From: Rhododendron vialii
Lineage: Eukaryota > Streptophyta > Magnoliopsida > Ericales > Ericaceae
Direction: 5' to 3'
Assembly (NCBI RefSeq): GCF_030253575.1
Contig: NC_080559.1
Coordinates: forward strand, 34,281,501 to 34,345,500
Length of the DNA stretch: 64,000 bases
Shown: piece by piece, positions 11,101 through 22,914 of the stretch
Numbering within the stretch: position 1 is the first letter of the stretch
Layout of the letters: the number at the start of each line of letters is the position of its first letter
Made by a program: the position numbers and the translations under genes
Notes under the pieces: model-generated
Databases searched by the model: none
Told to the model about the DNA's origin: nothing
What the model saw: the letters and a program-made list of their open reading frames with translations, nothing else

Positions 11101-14100
11101 CAATATGTCCCTCAAAATCGAACCCACCCTAAATTACCAAAATGACCTTGTCCCAAAAACAGAAAATGAGCCACAATCCAAGTTTGGGGGTATTTTTGTC
11201 TTGTTACCACATGTTAACTAGACCATGCTTTATTGGGCTGAGCCGAACCAGGTCCAGTGAAAGAGACCAAAAGATGGACTAATTGGGTTTTGGAATTGGA
11301 TAACCGAATAGGTAATGTAATCAGAACCCAAACCCGATCAACCTGCCCCGAATTCCAAAAGGCACCACGCGCTCTCTCTGTCTCTCTCTCTGTCTCTCTA
11401 TTCGGATTTCGGAGAACTTCTCTTGTTCTACTTCTATTCCATGCCACCCACGTTTCAGAGCCACAAGTTTTCTAGGTTAGATCACTCTCTCGTGATATTT
11501 TAGTTCACATACATTAGTGTTCTTTCTAGCAATTAGAATCGGAATCCCATTCCGTTATTTTTGTGCTGAATTGTTGCTCGTTTAGGCTTAATTGCGAACA
11601 CTGTTTATTTATTTTTAGAGATACCGCAGGAGAAGCAATCTTTTCAGTGCTTACTTAAGGAAATTATCTTTTGGATGATGATGATGTTTGGAATCTAAGT
11701 TCTTGTATTTCTTTTTCTTTTTTTTTGAACAGCAAGTTCTTGTATTTCTTATGTACTATATGTTACGAATCTTACGAAAATGTAGCCATCTCACTGTAGA
11801 AAATTTTGCTTCTTTCCCCAATCTTACAATACTCAGGAACAACACGAACACGTATACACCCCATACCCATTAATTTAAGACACCATAAAGCCTTGTGAGC
11901 AAAAAAAGCCACAACTCGTTGCGAGGTTTGCTAAAAACACGACATTTTGCTGCGCGCCAATGTGCACAACATGATTGTGTGACTGTTTTATTGGCTATCG
12001 AATGTGATTTTACAACCACCAATAAAATGATGACAACACGTCATGTTGTGCACATTGTTGTGTTGATAGACTTCTCTTTCATAACTGAGATTCTTCATAA
12101 GGTGCACCATTTCTTAATTACATGTAACATGAAAGTACCTCAAGACACAACGCCTCATAATTGGGTTATGTTACTCAGTTACAGTAATGTGTACTTTAGA
12201 GTTCTCCCCAAAATTTCTGTTGATCTGTCTTTGTATTAGATTCAGTGACAAAGCTTTTACCTGGTTTATATTGGTTTACAGGGAATTTTCAAAGACTATG
12301 AGCATCCATTCGCCTTGGCATATCTGGGAACATCTCTTTTGGTTCTTTTTCTCCCAATAGCCTTCATTAAAGATGGGTTATTTCATCTCTTCAGAAGTAA
12401 ATCCCACAGCGGTGACAAAATTGCGCAAATTACCAATATGCCCTTGGGTAGACTCGAGTCTCCCGTTAAGGTTGATGGGGTTCCAGAATTGGATTGTAAG
12501 GGGTCTAGAAAAGAGGATGGATCAGAGCTTAAATCTCAGGAGGAGGGAATTGCAATAGACATAGATGATGTTGATAAGTTGGAAAGAGACAAATCTGCAC
12601 TTAACAATAAGGAAATGGCTAGATTAGGCTTTCTCATTGCTCCTGTCTGGTTCATAACAGAGGTAAGGAACTTGTTATAATTTTGTTAGCTATGTCCAAA
12701 CTTTCTTTCGTTTAACCTGTAATTTTTTTTTTGCGCACCGGAATTTGAAATAATTCATATAGTTTTTGCTTTATACAAATTATTCTCTTCTCTCCTTTTC
12801 CCTCTTTCTCTTCAGATTTGTTTTCAGCCTTCTCTTCTCTCGGTGTCTTAAGACTGCCACTGTTGGCTTTGTCCTCTCCCAGTACATATTTACCCTTCAT
12901 CTTTGCCAACTTCTTGCTGTCATCAAATTGTATAAAACACAACATATAGTTTGAGGCAAGATTTTATCTTTACTTCGCCAAAATCCTAGCTACTTCATCG
13001 TTCAACATTCCATAGCCTATCTTCAAAAAACTTGCCGAATACTTACTAGAATTAACAGTTGATTTCTGTTGTTGGCAGTATTTAACAAATGCTGCTCTCG
13101 CCCGAACGAGTGTTTCTAGTACAATGGTATTAAATTCAACTTCAGGACTTTTTACTCTCTTCATTGGTGCATTTTTGGGACAAGACTCCATAAATGTGGT
13201 GAAAGTAGTCTCTGTTGTTGTCAGCTTGGCTGGTGTTGCCATGACAGCACTTGGGAAGACTTGGTCCACGGATCAAGCTCATTTAAGAAAATCCACGTAG
13301 GTTGTTTCCCTCTTGATCTTTTTCTTTTTGTTGAATCTTTGGTTTGGTTTGGTATGGTTGTGGTGGAAGTATTACTCAATTCTCACTTTTCTAACTTGGA
13401 AGCTTTTCAGTTTGGTCTTTGAACTACTGCAGATTGTCAATATGATCTAGTTAGTTATTGCCGTGGCGTCAAATTCTTGAACAAAAAACACCATGTGGGC
13501 ATTAAACTGCAGAGCCAAATTGGAAAAACTGTGATACTAACGTGGGTAAAATGGGAAAGTACCATACTTAAGGGCCCCAAGAGTGAAAAAATAGGTTCAA
13601 ACTACATCACGGTGTTTAGTTTGTCCTAAAGACCCAATTGTTGAAGGATCACACTTAGTAAATTTAAAGTCAAGGCCAAAGTTAGAAATGAGTAATACTG
13701 CAAAGTGTACTTAACCCTGTTCTTTAGCAGCAACTGATGATTATTACGTTTGTGTTCAGGAATGGGAAGCACTCGCTGGTGGGAGACCTCTGTGCTCTTC
13801 TCTCAGCCATGACTTACGCACTGTTTTGTGGTTCAGCATCTCTCCTTCTGTTCAAAAGTTTTTTTAAGGTTATGTTTGGATCATGAAGTTATAGTTGATG
13901 ATAAAAGGAATGGGAAATGCTACTCGAGCACATCCAAATTTTTTCCTATCATTCCCTTTCTTTTGTTTTCCTCCAAACATGTTCTAAAGAATATTCAAAA
14001 TCCAAACAGATCCTAATTATCTTCGAATGGATCGTTTTAATGATTATCACTTTCATAACAATCTTGCAGTGCTTCTTAAAAAGTTTACGGGAGATGAAGG

Positions 14101-16064
14101 AGAAAGAGTAGACATGCAAAAGCTATATGGATACATTGGATTGTTCACGCTTGTTGCCCTTTGGTGGCTCAGTAAGTGCCATTTTTACTATACTCTTATG
14201 TTGTGGTTGGACCATGGATTTCTTTGATGAATTCACCATGGGAAAGGAAGATAGATAAAACAACCAAACCAATAAATTTTGCTTTGTCACTTTGTTATCT
14301 CTTTTATCCTTTGTCTTTTCTGTCTCTTCGTAAATCCTGACCTCTGTAATGGCATAGTTCTGAAAGCACTCTATGAGTCATATGCATTATGCCGAAAGTT
14401 AGACGGCTCTTTTGCAGAGTTCCTGCTATGATGATACCTTACAGTCTTTCACTAATTGTCAATATCCTTTTACCAGCTTGAAATGTTTGGAATTTAGTTT
14501 CATATACATCTTTCGTTGCCGAAATGTCCAGATCACTATAAGACTTACAAAATCTTGTACCAATCACATTTTCAAGGCTGTTTGTGTATTGAATTTTTTG
14601 GGAATTTGTGAAGGAAAGAAAATGCCATAAATCAAAGAATGAATTCTGTTTCTCCACTTTATCATCTTCTTTTGTATTTCTTTATGATTTTTTCGCTTTC
14701 AGTAAATCTCTCTAAAAATCAGGAGTTTGAACACAGCTGGCTTTCATGATAGAACAAAAGGACCAGCTTGCAAGGGACATAAGGCTCTTAAGTCTTAATA
14801 TTAAATGGATATAGTTCGTTGAATTAAACAAGGCATTCATCAATAGCCTTGAACACGGAATTACTACGTACCAAGAAAAAGTACTCGAAAATGCCCAACA
14901 TTGAAAATGTGTCAATCGTTTCATTTTGGGTAACACACACACACACACTAACAATGCCGAACCTAGGTAGTTTTTTTTATAATGTTTCTGACCGCATAGC
15001 ATTTTGGCTTTTGCCAATTGCTGTTATTCTTTTCCTTTCCTTCGATAACAAATTTGTTTCATTTTTCTTTCCATAATAATACTTCGCATCTGTTAATTTT
15101 GTTGATCAAATTCATTCATAATTGTCTCTCCAGTATGGCCTCTGACATCGATCGGGATTGAACCAAAATTTGTAATTCCTCACTCTGCAAAAATGGAAGG
15201 TGTTCTTTTTGCCAACTGCTTTGTCAGTAATTTCCTGTGTGACTATTTATGGTATGCCTAGAGAAAAACTACTCTCTTTACCTGTTTCTTTTCCGTTCAT
15301 TTTGATGCCCATAACCGTTTGTCTAAGAGTATCTGAAAAATTTACAGGGCACTCGGTGTTGTGTGGACGACTCCACTAGTGTCGGCATTAGGCGTTTCAC
15401 TCACCATACCACTTGCCATGGGGGCAGACATGGTGGTGCATGGGCAGCACTACTCTGCAGTTTATATAATTGGCTCAATTCTGGTAAATGAAATGCCTAA
15501 CCATTTGATTGTTCGATTCCTCATGTTGAGTTGAGAGTTGCAAAAATTAGAGTCACTCTACGAACTCAAATAAAATTCCCTGAAATGGTACTGAATGCTC
15601 TGTGAGTTTGTGACAACATTTGTCCCGAGTCCAGTTTTGTTCACCTACCACAAAAGATGGGTGGACCCTTCCTACTGTCCTGCTTCCATCACATGGAAGC
15701 TAATGCTAAACCTACCTTGGAGTTGACTGAGCGCAATTGCGGGCAATTGGCCCCTCTCAGTTGTGTTAAATGGAATATTTTCTTGTTTTTCGAAAAAGAA
15801 AATTTTGGCCCTGCATGCCAAATTCTTTGGCTCCGCCCTATACGTCGACCTGTCCAGGATATATGCAATGTTGCCGGTACTGCATTTAATGATTTTCCTC
15901 TCATCATGGATACACAGCAAAATGCACGATTATTGTTTTCATCAATCTTTGAAAACTGCTCCTGGTTAATTGGTGATGTTGTTGTGCAGGTGTTTGTGGG
16001 CTTTGTAATGGCAGGATTCTCAAATTGGTTCTCCCAGAAGATTAAACTGTATTTCTTAAATTGA
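8016..16064 (+). CDS. EamA-family (SLC35F5-like) membrane transporter
   Basis: Eight exons: 8016-8096, 12282-12662, 13079-13296, 13760-13830, 14070-14171, 15134-15251, 15348-15483, 15990-16064; 393 residues. All junctions are GT..AG and keep frame. The protein is strongly hydrophobic, with about ten likely membrane spans: one at residues 6-24, several after a charged loop (about 60-125), and a last pair around IIGSILVFVGFVMAGFSNWF. The stretch TSVSSTMVLNSTSGLFTLFI is typical of the plant EamA-like/SLC35F group, as is IEPKFVIPHSAKMEGVLFAN. Family members are drug/metabolite-type carriers of endomembranes; the substrate is not known from sequence. The start is the first ATG in frame with exon 1 (MGWRYKTG). 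Intron 1 is 4.2 kb and full of repeats. Confidence 0.88.
8103..8133 (+). repeat. CT microsatellite beside the intron 1 splice donor
   Basis: A run of about 15 CT units begins within 7 bp of the exon 1 donor (GTCAGCTCTCT). Confidence 0.9.
8183..8276. repeat. 46-bp tandem duplication
   Basis: Two virtually identical copies of a unit starting TTGCTTGCTACTCATGCC and containing GATGACCCCCCGAATATG, at a spacing of 46 bp (GCTTGCTACT at 8185 and 8231). Near-identity suggests a recent duplication. Confidence 0.9.
9265..9700. mobile_element. Foldback MITE in intron 1, related to 39987-40262
   Basis: Left part: a GGATCCTGTAAAAAATGC segment and ACGGATATCGGTAAGTGTCA. Right part, inverted: ACCGATATCTATTGGAGCTG then TTTTTTACAGAATCCCATAA. 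Both sides carry AAAATATT and GAAAAATCC/ATTTTTCTG blocks. The core resembles the element at 39987-40262. Simple TACACTACAT-type repeats sit at both outer ends. Confidence 0.55.
10075..10285 (-). mobile_element. tRNA-derived SINE, reverse orientation (copy 1)
   Basis: Read on the minus strand, the head has a polymerase III box A-like TAGATTAGTTGGCTAGG (10261-10277) and a box B-like GAGTTCGAGTCTC (10224-10236), spaced as in a tRNA. The body has a segment with AAGCCCATTATAAGGTAGAG and CTACATCAATTATGAGAGTC on the plus strand, shared with copies at 53092-53345 and 63385-63533. Confidence 0.7.
10515..10763. mobile_element. Tourist-like MITE with TTA target duplication
   Basis: TTA at 10512-10514 and 10764-10766 flank inverted ends GAGCATCCGCAATGTAATAA and TTATTACATTGTGGATGCTC. 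A 3-bp TTA duplication is characteristic of PIF/Harbinger-type (Tourist) MITEs. No coding capacity. Confidence 0.8.
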
Positions 16065-17672
16065 CCCTAAATTATTATTATTTTTTTTTGGTATCTTCGA
16101 TTTTTCCAACAAAAAGAGCAGTAAACGAGGAATACTACGAATGTCGCCATGCACTATTGAAGGGAAAATAAACGGACAATTCACAGCTGATTTTTAAATT
16201 TTTCTTCATTTTTCGGTTGGTAACTTCGTCATGTTTAATTTTCAAGGACTTATAGTTTCCCCTCGTACATATATACAAGTGCAATAGTCTGGGGGTGATG
16301 TATGGCGATAAAAAACTGTCGACGCAACCCTTGAGGTTCGAACCAAAAACCTCTCAGATAGGAATCACAGACTAAAGTGGTTAATTTACTGGAGTATTGA
16401 TTTGGTGGCTAGAAAATGAAGCTATGGCCAGAATCTGTAATCCTGTTTGGAAAGATTTTTTTTTCTAGCTTTTTCCAACTCCATATAGTTTAGCGCAGAA
16501 AGAAATCCATTGCCCACCACCTCACCCAAACTCCTTTTTTTGTGCGCGTGTGGAAATCGTCAACATGACTATAGGTACCAACCAAATCGGTATAGATCGT
16601 GTAAAGATGCTGCGAGAGGCTCACTCCGGAGTCTCTCACCCGAAAAGTTTCAGGCAGGATTGGAAGCAAGCATCAACGTGATATCATGAAATAGGGGGAG
16701 AGAGACTAGTGGGAAGAGGAATAGCATTTGGTATAACCTGGTTTATGATATGCGAAATTCTCAAATCTTACATACCTTTTTCAAGTGCTTAATTCTTTTC
16801 CTTGTGCGAAATTTAGGACAAAGAAGATACTGTGACATTATACTAACAGTATAACAGTGCCTACCATATGCACAGGGTACAAATATCGGGGCCGACCATG
16901 ACTTTTTGGGGACTTAAAGCATAGGTTAGAAATGTACGTAGTCTTTTTTGTTGGATTGTTAAAGAAAAGACTTTCAGGGGCCTAAAGCTACTACACCTTT
17001 AGTGGCGTAGCCAGAAATCTAAGTTGGTGGGGGCACCATTAAACTTGGTCTTGGAATTTTCTATCTTTTATTTATAGTAAACAACCATAATATATAAAAA
17101 TAAACTTAAAACATAAAATTTGCTACAATATACATATAGATAATGAGCCTTTATGGAAATCAAGCACGCAAAAAATAACCTTTTTAAAAACTTGACAAAG
17201 ATATTGGGGATGCAAGTGTTATAAGAAGAAAAATGTGTATAATTTTTTATACAAATTGTCATGACCTTTATAATTTGAAGTAAAATTAAAATTATTAAAA
17301 ATTGCAGTGGAGCCCACTGCGGCTCCGCACACCTTGAAGTTTAGCTCAGGCCGACTTTGACAAATACTAGTACAACTATAGAACAAGAAGTTGATGGGAT
17401 TTAAATATCCCAAGAGGATATCCAAATTGTCCTCCATAGATATTTCATACTACTACTTCCGTGTCAATTGTAACTTTCATGTTAGGATTTATCCCATCTG
17501 ATTAAAACCTTAGTATTTGAACACGAAATGATTTGTAGAATTTGATATAATCTGACTTTTAAAGCACATGAAGCCACGTGGTGTGGATTATGACTTATAT
17601 GGTTTGGCTTTTTATCTGGTCGACCTACATTCTATCTGGTCGACCTACCTTTAGACCATACAAAATGGGAAA

Positions 17673-17811
17673 GAGGCTTAGGCCCGTTTTGCAAATGTTA
17701 TTATTTTTTAAATAATTATTTTTTATTTTACAAGACAAGTCATTCTCTTATAATACATCACATTTAATTCAAAAATTAAGTACTTATTTTTTTTAGCGAA
17801 ACGGGCCTACT
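17673..17811. mobile_element. Small MITE with GGCCCGTTT ends
   Basis: The left end GGCCCGTTTTGC and right end GCGAAACGGGCC are inverted copies around an AT-rich interior with AAGTACTTATTTTTT. Similar ends occur at about 46040-46140 and 57528-57655, so this is a small family. Flanking bases are TTA and TAC, so the target duplication is unclear. Confidence 0.55.
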
Positions 17812-18109
17812 TACGCATGGTTTTTTATAGACCATTTGCTTCATGCGGTTATATATATTGAGGTTTTCTTTGGGCATGTTGCTCAATAGTGCTTGTCCCT
17901 GTCAATCCAATCAAATCTTTCGACCCCTTGGTTTGATTAGCCTAAGCCCTGGTTTCTCGCTTAATAAAATTCTCGTGAATTATTATTATTTTTTATTCAA
18001 AAAAATATCGCAATTGTTAATTTTGCGTCAAGAATGTGTGGTATTGGGGCATCATACGACGGTGTCCCAAACCACTCAATAATTTGTCTGACTTCTTAGA
18101 GTCCTGCTA

Positions 18110-18482
18110 CCGGTACAGATTTTTGTGCACAGATTGTGCACAGATTTCGTTGTGGGGCCCACCACGGGTTCCACACAAATCATCCAAGCCGTTCATTAAA
18201 TGTAAAACATTTTTTCAAGGGTCCCCGTAAAAAATAAGCTCAATCCAATACCTATAGGTACTTCATCCAACCATCTAACTTTTCATTCAGATTTTCGGAT
18301 AATGAAAAGTTATACGATTGGATCGAATATCTATGGGTATCGGATTGAGATTATTTTTTACGGGGACCCTTGAAAAAATATTTTACATTTAATGAACGGC
18401 TCGGATGATTTGTGTGGGACCCGTGGTGGGCCCCACAACAAAATCTGTGCACAATCTGTGCACAGATTGTATGTGTGTGTAG
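18110..18482. mobile_element. Long foldback MITE (arms of about 175 bp)
   Basis: The left arm runs GTGCACAGATTGTGCACAG, GTGGGGCCCACCACGGG, CATTAAATGTAAAACA and GGGTCCCCGTAAAAAATAA. The right arm repeats the same blocks inverted and in reverse order. The centre is near 18290. Arms are about 90% alike, so RNA from this site would form a long hairpin. No coding capacity. Confidence 0.85.
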
Positions 18483-19207
18483 GATTTCTGGACTTCTTAG
18501 CTACTCAGCCTACTCATGAACCAGTTTCCTCCGGCCAAGTAGTCCTTCAACTCAAGTCCGCACATTGAACCTTTACGCTTTGTTTGGATCACGGTTTGTG
18601 GAGGGACTAAAATCTTTAACTTCTCCACTCCGTTATCATCTTTTCTTTTCCTTCACCTTTTCTTTTGTCGTTGATAAATTCTTACTCAAAACCCTTGTCC
18701 ACCTCGTCCAAACAAAGCCTTAACGATTGGATGAGGTATATCAAGGGTAAGATACTGAAAATTGAGAAGCAATAAAGGTCACTTTAGGGATGTAACGCCA
18801 TAATAGAAAAACAAAACCGGGGCCCCTAGAGTGCGAGGTGCAGATCTGAGATAAAATCTTAACCATTTATTGTCGAGATGGATGACTCAAATAGTGCACT
18901 ACACTCCTGTAATGTAACCATACACACAACACGAACAAGAATTGAAGACCCTGATATAGACAACCAGGAAAAAGGAACACAATTTAACAACTAATCCCTC
19001 TTTAACTAGAAAACACCAACCTTTTGAAACCTAAGAGTTTTTTTCTAGGAAAACAACTGCAACCAACAATGAGAACCAAGACTCTTAGGCCAATGAATGA
19101 TTCCAACTAATCTGCTCTGTACATGAAATCTTTTTTTGAAATTGTCTGTACATGAAATCTTAGTAGGGCAAAATATCAGTCCCACAGAGGGAGAGAAGGT
19201 TGATGGG

Positions 19208-22200
19208 TTAAATGAGGTTAGAAAATGATGATGTCAAGACATAGGGGATGCTGGCCAGGGGCCCCCTTTGGCAAGCAAGCTCATGAATGTCCTTGACGAT
19301 ATCGAACACAGCGTTTGGTTGAGCGAGTTTGAGCGCGTTCTCTGACATTCGCTTGAGCTCAGCTGTTTCGGTGCTGAACCATTCGGATACAATCTTAGCA
19401 GTTTCCTTGGGACTTCGTGTGAAGACTCCTGCACCATTGTCCACTACGTAGGGAACGTTGCCCTTTTCCTGGAAATGCCAAAGGAAGAGGAATACTCATT
19501 CGGGGTTGAATTTCATTTCATGGTAGGAAAAAATGCATCAGTAATTAAAGAAGCTAGCACTTCTTATGACTTACTTGTCCAGGAATGTAGTCATTCAGAA
19601 TAATCGGTAGCCCTCTGATCAATGCTTCTGCAATTGTTCCAGGTCCTGCCTGCAGAATCCAAAAAGCCGAAAAAAGTTCTAAGTCATTGATACTCGATAT
19701 GGCCACCTTTGGTTCCATCATTTGCAGCTTGCTTAGATTTAAACTTGAATCCAAGTGCTTAACCAATTGTATTTTGAAAAGGTTGTGCATTCGGTTCCAG
19801 CTAAAACTCTACGAGGCTAACTTTTCAGAGTGAGGTTCTATATGTTATTTTGAGCTGTTTAAGACTAAAATGAGCATAGGATTGTTGAAACATACTTTCG
19901 TGATAATGCAGTCACAGGCACCCATCCATTTTTCCATCTGGGTCTCAAACCCTCTAACCTGCAATGCAAGAAAAACCAGAAACGGTTAATACAGCTTACT
20001 CCAAAGAAAATGGTGATGATGATATGCACATTTCTACATTTGCACACTAGGAATTGGTTCAGAAAAGTGAATGTTATCACCTTAACGGGGATCTTCCATT
20101 CGAGTGATTCCAGCGACGAAGCTAGGTCTTTATTACGGCCACAAATGATTATCAACTGTCCAATTGGCTTCGCAAGTTGTTCATCAAATAGAGATTCTTC
20201 AAGAGCCTCTGCAGTTTTTTTCACAGGACCCATTCCTTCGCCACCACCCATCAGCAAAACCGCAGGCAATTGGGGATCCATTTCAAGTTCTATTCTTAAA
20301 TCATCCTATTCAAACAATTGCGCAAAAATGAACATTCATGGCACAAACAACATCAAATTTCCATCCAAAGAATGACAGGATAAAAAGAAAGAAAAACAAA
20401 CAATGCCAAACATTCACCTTGCAAACAATAGCACGGCAAAAAGAGGGTCGGATTGGCAATCCAAAAACACGTATTTGAGATTCTTCTAGACCGTCAAGAA
20501 AAGCCCTTTTTGCTACCTCCTCTGAGGGAGAGTACAACCGATTCACTCCTGGGTGAAACCTGAATACAAAAATGCCAGACTTAAGAAAATTTCCCATATA
20601 CTAAGCTTGACAGGTATAATTGACTAATTGAAAGGGAAAATTCAAAGTAAAGTGAAAAATAACTAACCATGTGCGGTGGCAAGTAGTAAGATCTGTGATT
20701 ACGGTGACAAAAATTACTTTCTTCTGCAGACCTTGCCATTTTAAAACCCATAAAGGGATGTGTTGCATAAGAGGATGAACACTAATAATTATATCCGGCT
20801 TGTATTCCATAAGACCAGCCTCAACCTCCCTTCAAAAAACCAATGCAGGAGAAATTATCAGAGAATCCCATATCATTAATTTGCTTAACTGTAAGTGTAC
20901 AACTCACTCATTTTTTTCATGAACCAATAAAAGTTTCTTGAAAGATGTATGATTTTCGCTTTGAAAGGAAGCAACCACTTTGAAAACAATGGTATTATTC
21001 TTCTAGCGATTAACTAATTGAGAAGTGGAAACAAAAGAGAATAAACTTTAAAGGAGGATAACATAAAGGTGAAGACACACAAAAAAAGTAATCAATGCGT
21101 CACCATGCAGTATAATTTTTTTAAGAAAAAGATACATCAAAGATACATAAGGGAGAGTGAAGTATCAAGGAATAAACAAGAAAGCTGAATACAAGCTCGA
21201 AATCAACTTTTACAGCAGGAAAGTTTCAAATGAGATAAAAGGGTTAATCGGAACAAGAGAATATACTTGGCATAGTAAGCGGCCATGGCGGCAAGATAGA
21301 AAGAGTGGATCCATCGAGGAGAGGTAGTATGAAATGCAACCTTCCAAAGCTGTACATGTTTAATCATGAATTTGTATGATCTCTCCATGTCGTTCAATGG
21401 CCAGCCGGCGAATTCCTTCCAAACATCCTTCACATAAACCTAAGATCACAAAAATGGTCATTAGAACCGACTGCAAATAAACCGAAAGCAGATGAATGAC
21501 ATGTGGAAATGACATATAGCTACTTGCAAAATTTACTGATGCATGATACATGATTGACTCGTATCCACTCCAATACATGCAAATATACGTGTTTAGCGAA
21601 GGAAATAAAAGCAGAAGAGGAAATTAGTTCCATTGCCCAAACTCCAATCTGGCAAAAAAAAAAAAAAACAGGATAAACAATTTTCGAATGAAAGGGGAAG
21701 TAAAGGCCAAACTAAAACATCAGACTTGGGGTCCGAGTAGTCCTCACTACAGGAGTGTAGTGCACCATCCGAGTCGTCCATCTCAACAATCAATTGTTCA
21801 GATTTCATTTTCAGAAGCTACATGACCGAAAAATCCCAATTAGAACGTGCCGACAACAAGATCATGGCAAAACCTAGACACGTGCTTACATAATTACTCA
21901 TGTAAACAAATACTAGTACTTAAGAATACGTGTGTTCAGCTAAAATTTTGGGAATTCAATCGGAATCCAGAAAACTTGTTTAGAATACAAATCTCAAAAC
22001 ACATAATAGGAGATGGGTCCAATAACCCGATACTCATCCCCAAACTCCAATCCGAACAACAGGACAAGTAATTTTCCAAATTGCAGGGGAGGTTAGGCCC
22101 GAAGCAATGGGATATCACAAAAAAATTCCAAAGTTAAAAATTTCATCAAAAAGATCATGGGAAACCTAGCTTCCAAGACGTCTACACAGTAACACATACC

Positions 22201-22681
22201 ATGATTGTTTCAAAAAGTCTAGCAACACAACTTTTGACCGGAACTCCGAACACAATCAGGTCCAGAGCCGCTCGATGTATGCGGGCCAACTTATATCGGA
22301 CGGCTCCGAACACAATTTGTTTTGAGCAGCGCTTTAAGTTGTAGTCGCATTAGCTAATGAAAAAAGAATTCAACGAAAAACCAGAACAGGAAATAAGTTC
22401 GTAATTACCCTATACTCGTCCCCATACTCCAACCGGAAAGCGTCCCGAATGGCCTCGGCCGAGGCCCGGTGGCCGCCGCCGGTATCACTCATCAGAATCA
22501 GCACATTCTTGGTCCTCTCACCACCAATTTGCACCATTTCCACTGTTCCAGCTTCTTCATCCTGAATCTCATGCCTGCACCTCTTTTGGCTGCAGCCTCT
22601 GCTCCCTCTAAAGCCGTATACCCCAACTCTTTCGAACACGGTTGTGATCGAGTTCCTCGGCGTCGCCACCTTCATCACCAT
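19208..22681 (-). CDS. MGD2/MGD3: Monogalactosyldiacylglycerol synthase, type B
   Basis: Eight exons (minus strand): 22409-22681, 21267-21439, 20668-20829, 20418-20559, 20081-20305, 19896-19958, 19575-19649, 19208-19468; 457 residues, near the 465-468 usual for type-B enzymes. It transfers galactose from UDP-galactose to diacylglycerol, making the main plastid membrane lipid. Seen: the GT28-type N-terminal motif [18 protein letters not shown] (residues 61-78), [12 protein letters not shown], the glycine-rich GGGEGMGPV (270-278), and the C-terminal nucleotide-sugar segment [17 protein letters not shown] followed by NDYIPGQ (347-371). The N-terminus is only about 55 residues and lacks the long transit peptide of type-A MGD1. 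It resembles MGD2/MGD3, which sit in the outer plastid envelope and are usually induced by phosphate starvation. The start is the first in-frame ATG ([10 protein letters not shown]); the second, two codons on, is also possible. Confidence 0.93.
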
Positions 22682-22710
22682 GACTGTATTTGCAGATGTC
22701 CACAATTTCT

Positions 22711-22718
22711 GTATATAC
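22711..22718. promoter_or_regulatory. Possible P1BS (phosphate-starvation) element
   Basis: GTATATAC fits the palindromic P1BS consensus GNATATNC bound by PHR1-type factors, 30 bp before the MGD start codon. Type-B MGD genes are known PHR1-regulated targets. A single 8-bp match could be chance (about one per 4 kb), and this one lies downstream of the likely TATA box. Confidence 0.35.
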
Positions 22719-22847
22719 GTACAGGTATACGGAAATCTAACTCTGATCCACTAAAAGATTTGAAAAACCCAACAAAACCCAGAGATGGAATTTGCTGAAG
22801 ACAGGCTGAGAGAGAAAGGAGAGGTGACGACAACAGAGGAAGGGAGA

Positions 22848-22860
22848 GATATATATAGAG
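22848..22860 (-). promoter_or_regulatory. Probable TATA box of the MGD gene
   Basis: On the minus strand the sequence reads CTCTATATATATC, about 170 bp before the start codon. This is consistent with a leader of roughly 140 nt. A CT-rich tract lies just upstream. Confidence 0.45.
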
Positions 22861-22888
22861 TTTGGGAAATGGTTGTTCACTGCTACAA

Positions 22889-22914
22889 GGAGAGAGAGAG
22901 AGAGAGAGAGAGAT
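22889..22914 (-). repeat. CT (plus-strand GA) microsatellite upstream of MGD
   Basis: A run of about 13 GA units on the plus strand, hence CT in the sense of the MGD gene, just upstream of the likely TATA box. A G13 homopolymer lies nearby at about 22978-22990. Confidence 0.85.

Larger units (their letters stand above)
8097..12281. other. Transposon-rich first intron of the EamA-type gene
   Basis: The intron starts GTCAGC directly followed by a long CT run and ends TTTACAG. It contains a 46-bp tandem duplication, a CG-repeat (about 8822-8832), a foldback element (about 9265-9700), a segment with the twice-repeated phrase CTAGCTCTGATACCATGTTA (about 9922 and 9978), a reverse-oriented SINE, a Tourist-like MITE, and a second CT tract (about 11371-11400). 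No conserved internal gene was seen. Confidence 0.7.
16065..19207. other. Intergenic spacer between convergent genes
   Basis: The spacer separates the 3' ends of the EamA-type gene (+) and the MGDG synthase gene (-). It holds 3' regions of both, a degraded hAT-like piece (about 16996-17340, starting near AGTGGCGTAGCCAG), a MITE with GGCCCGTTT ends (17673-17811) and a long foldback element (18110-18482). No gene was recognised. Confidence 0.5.

Noticed and set aside
19208-22681. Type-A MGD1 synthase
   Set aside because: The N-terminal extension before the conserved domain is only about 55 residues and lacks a long transit peptide.
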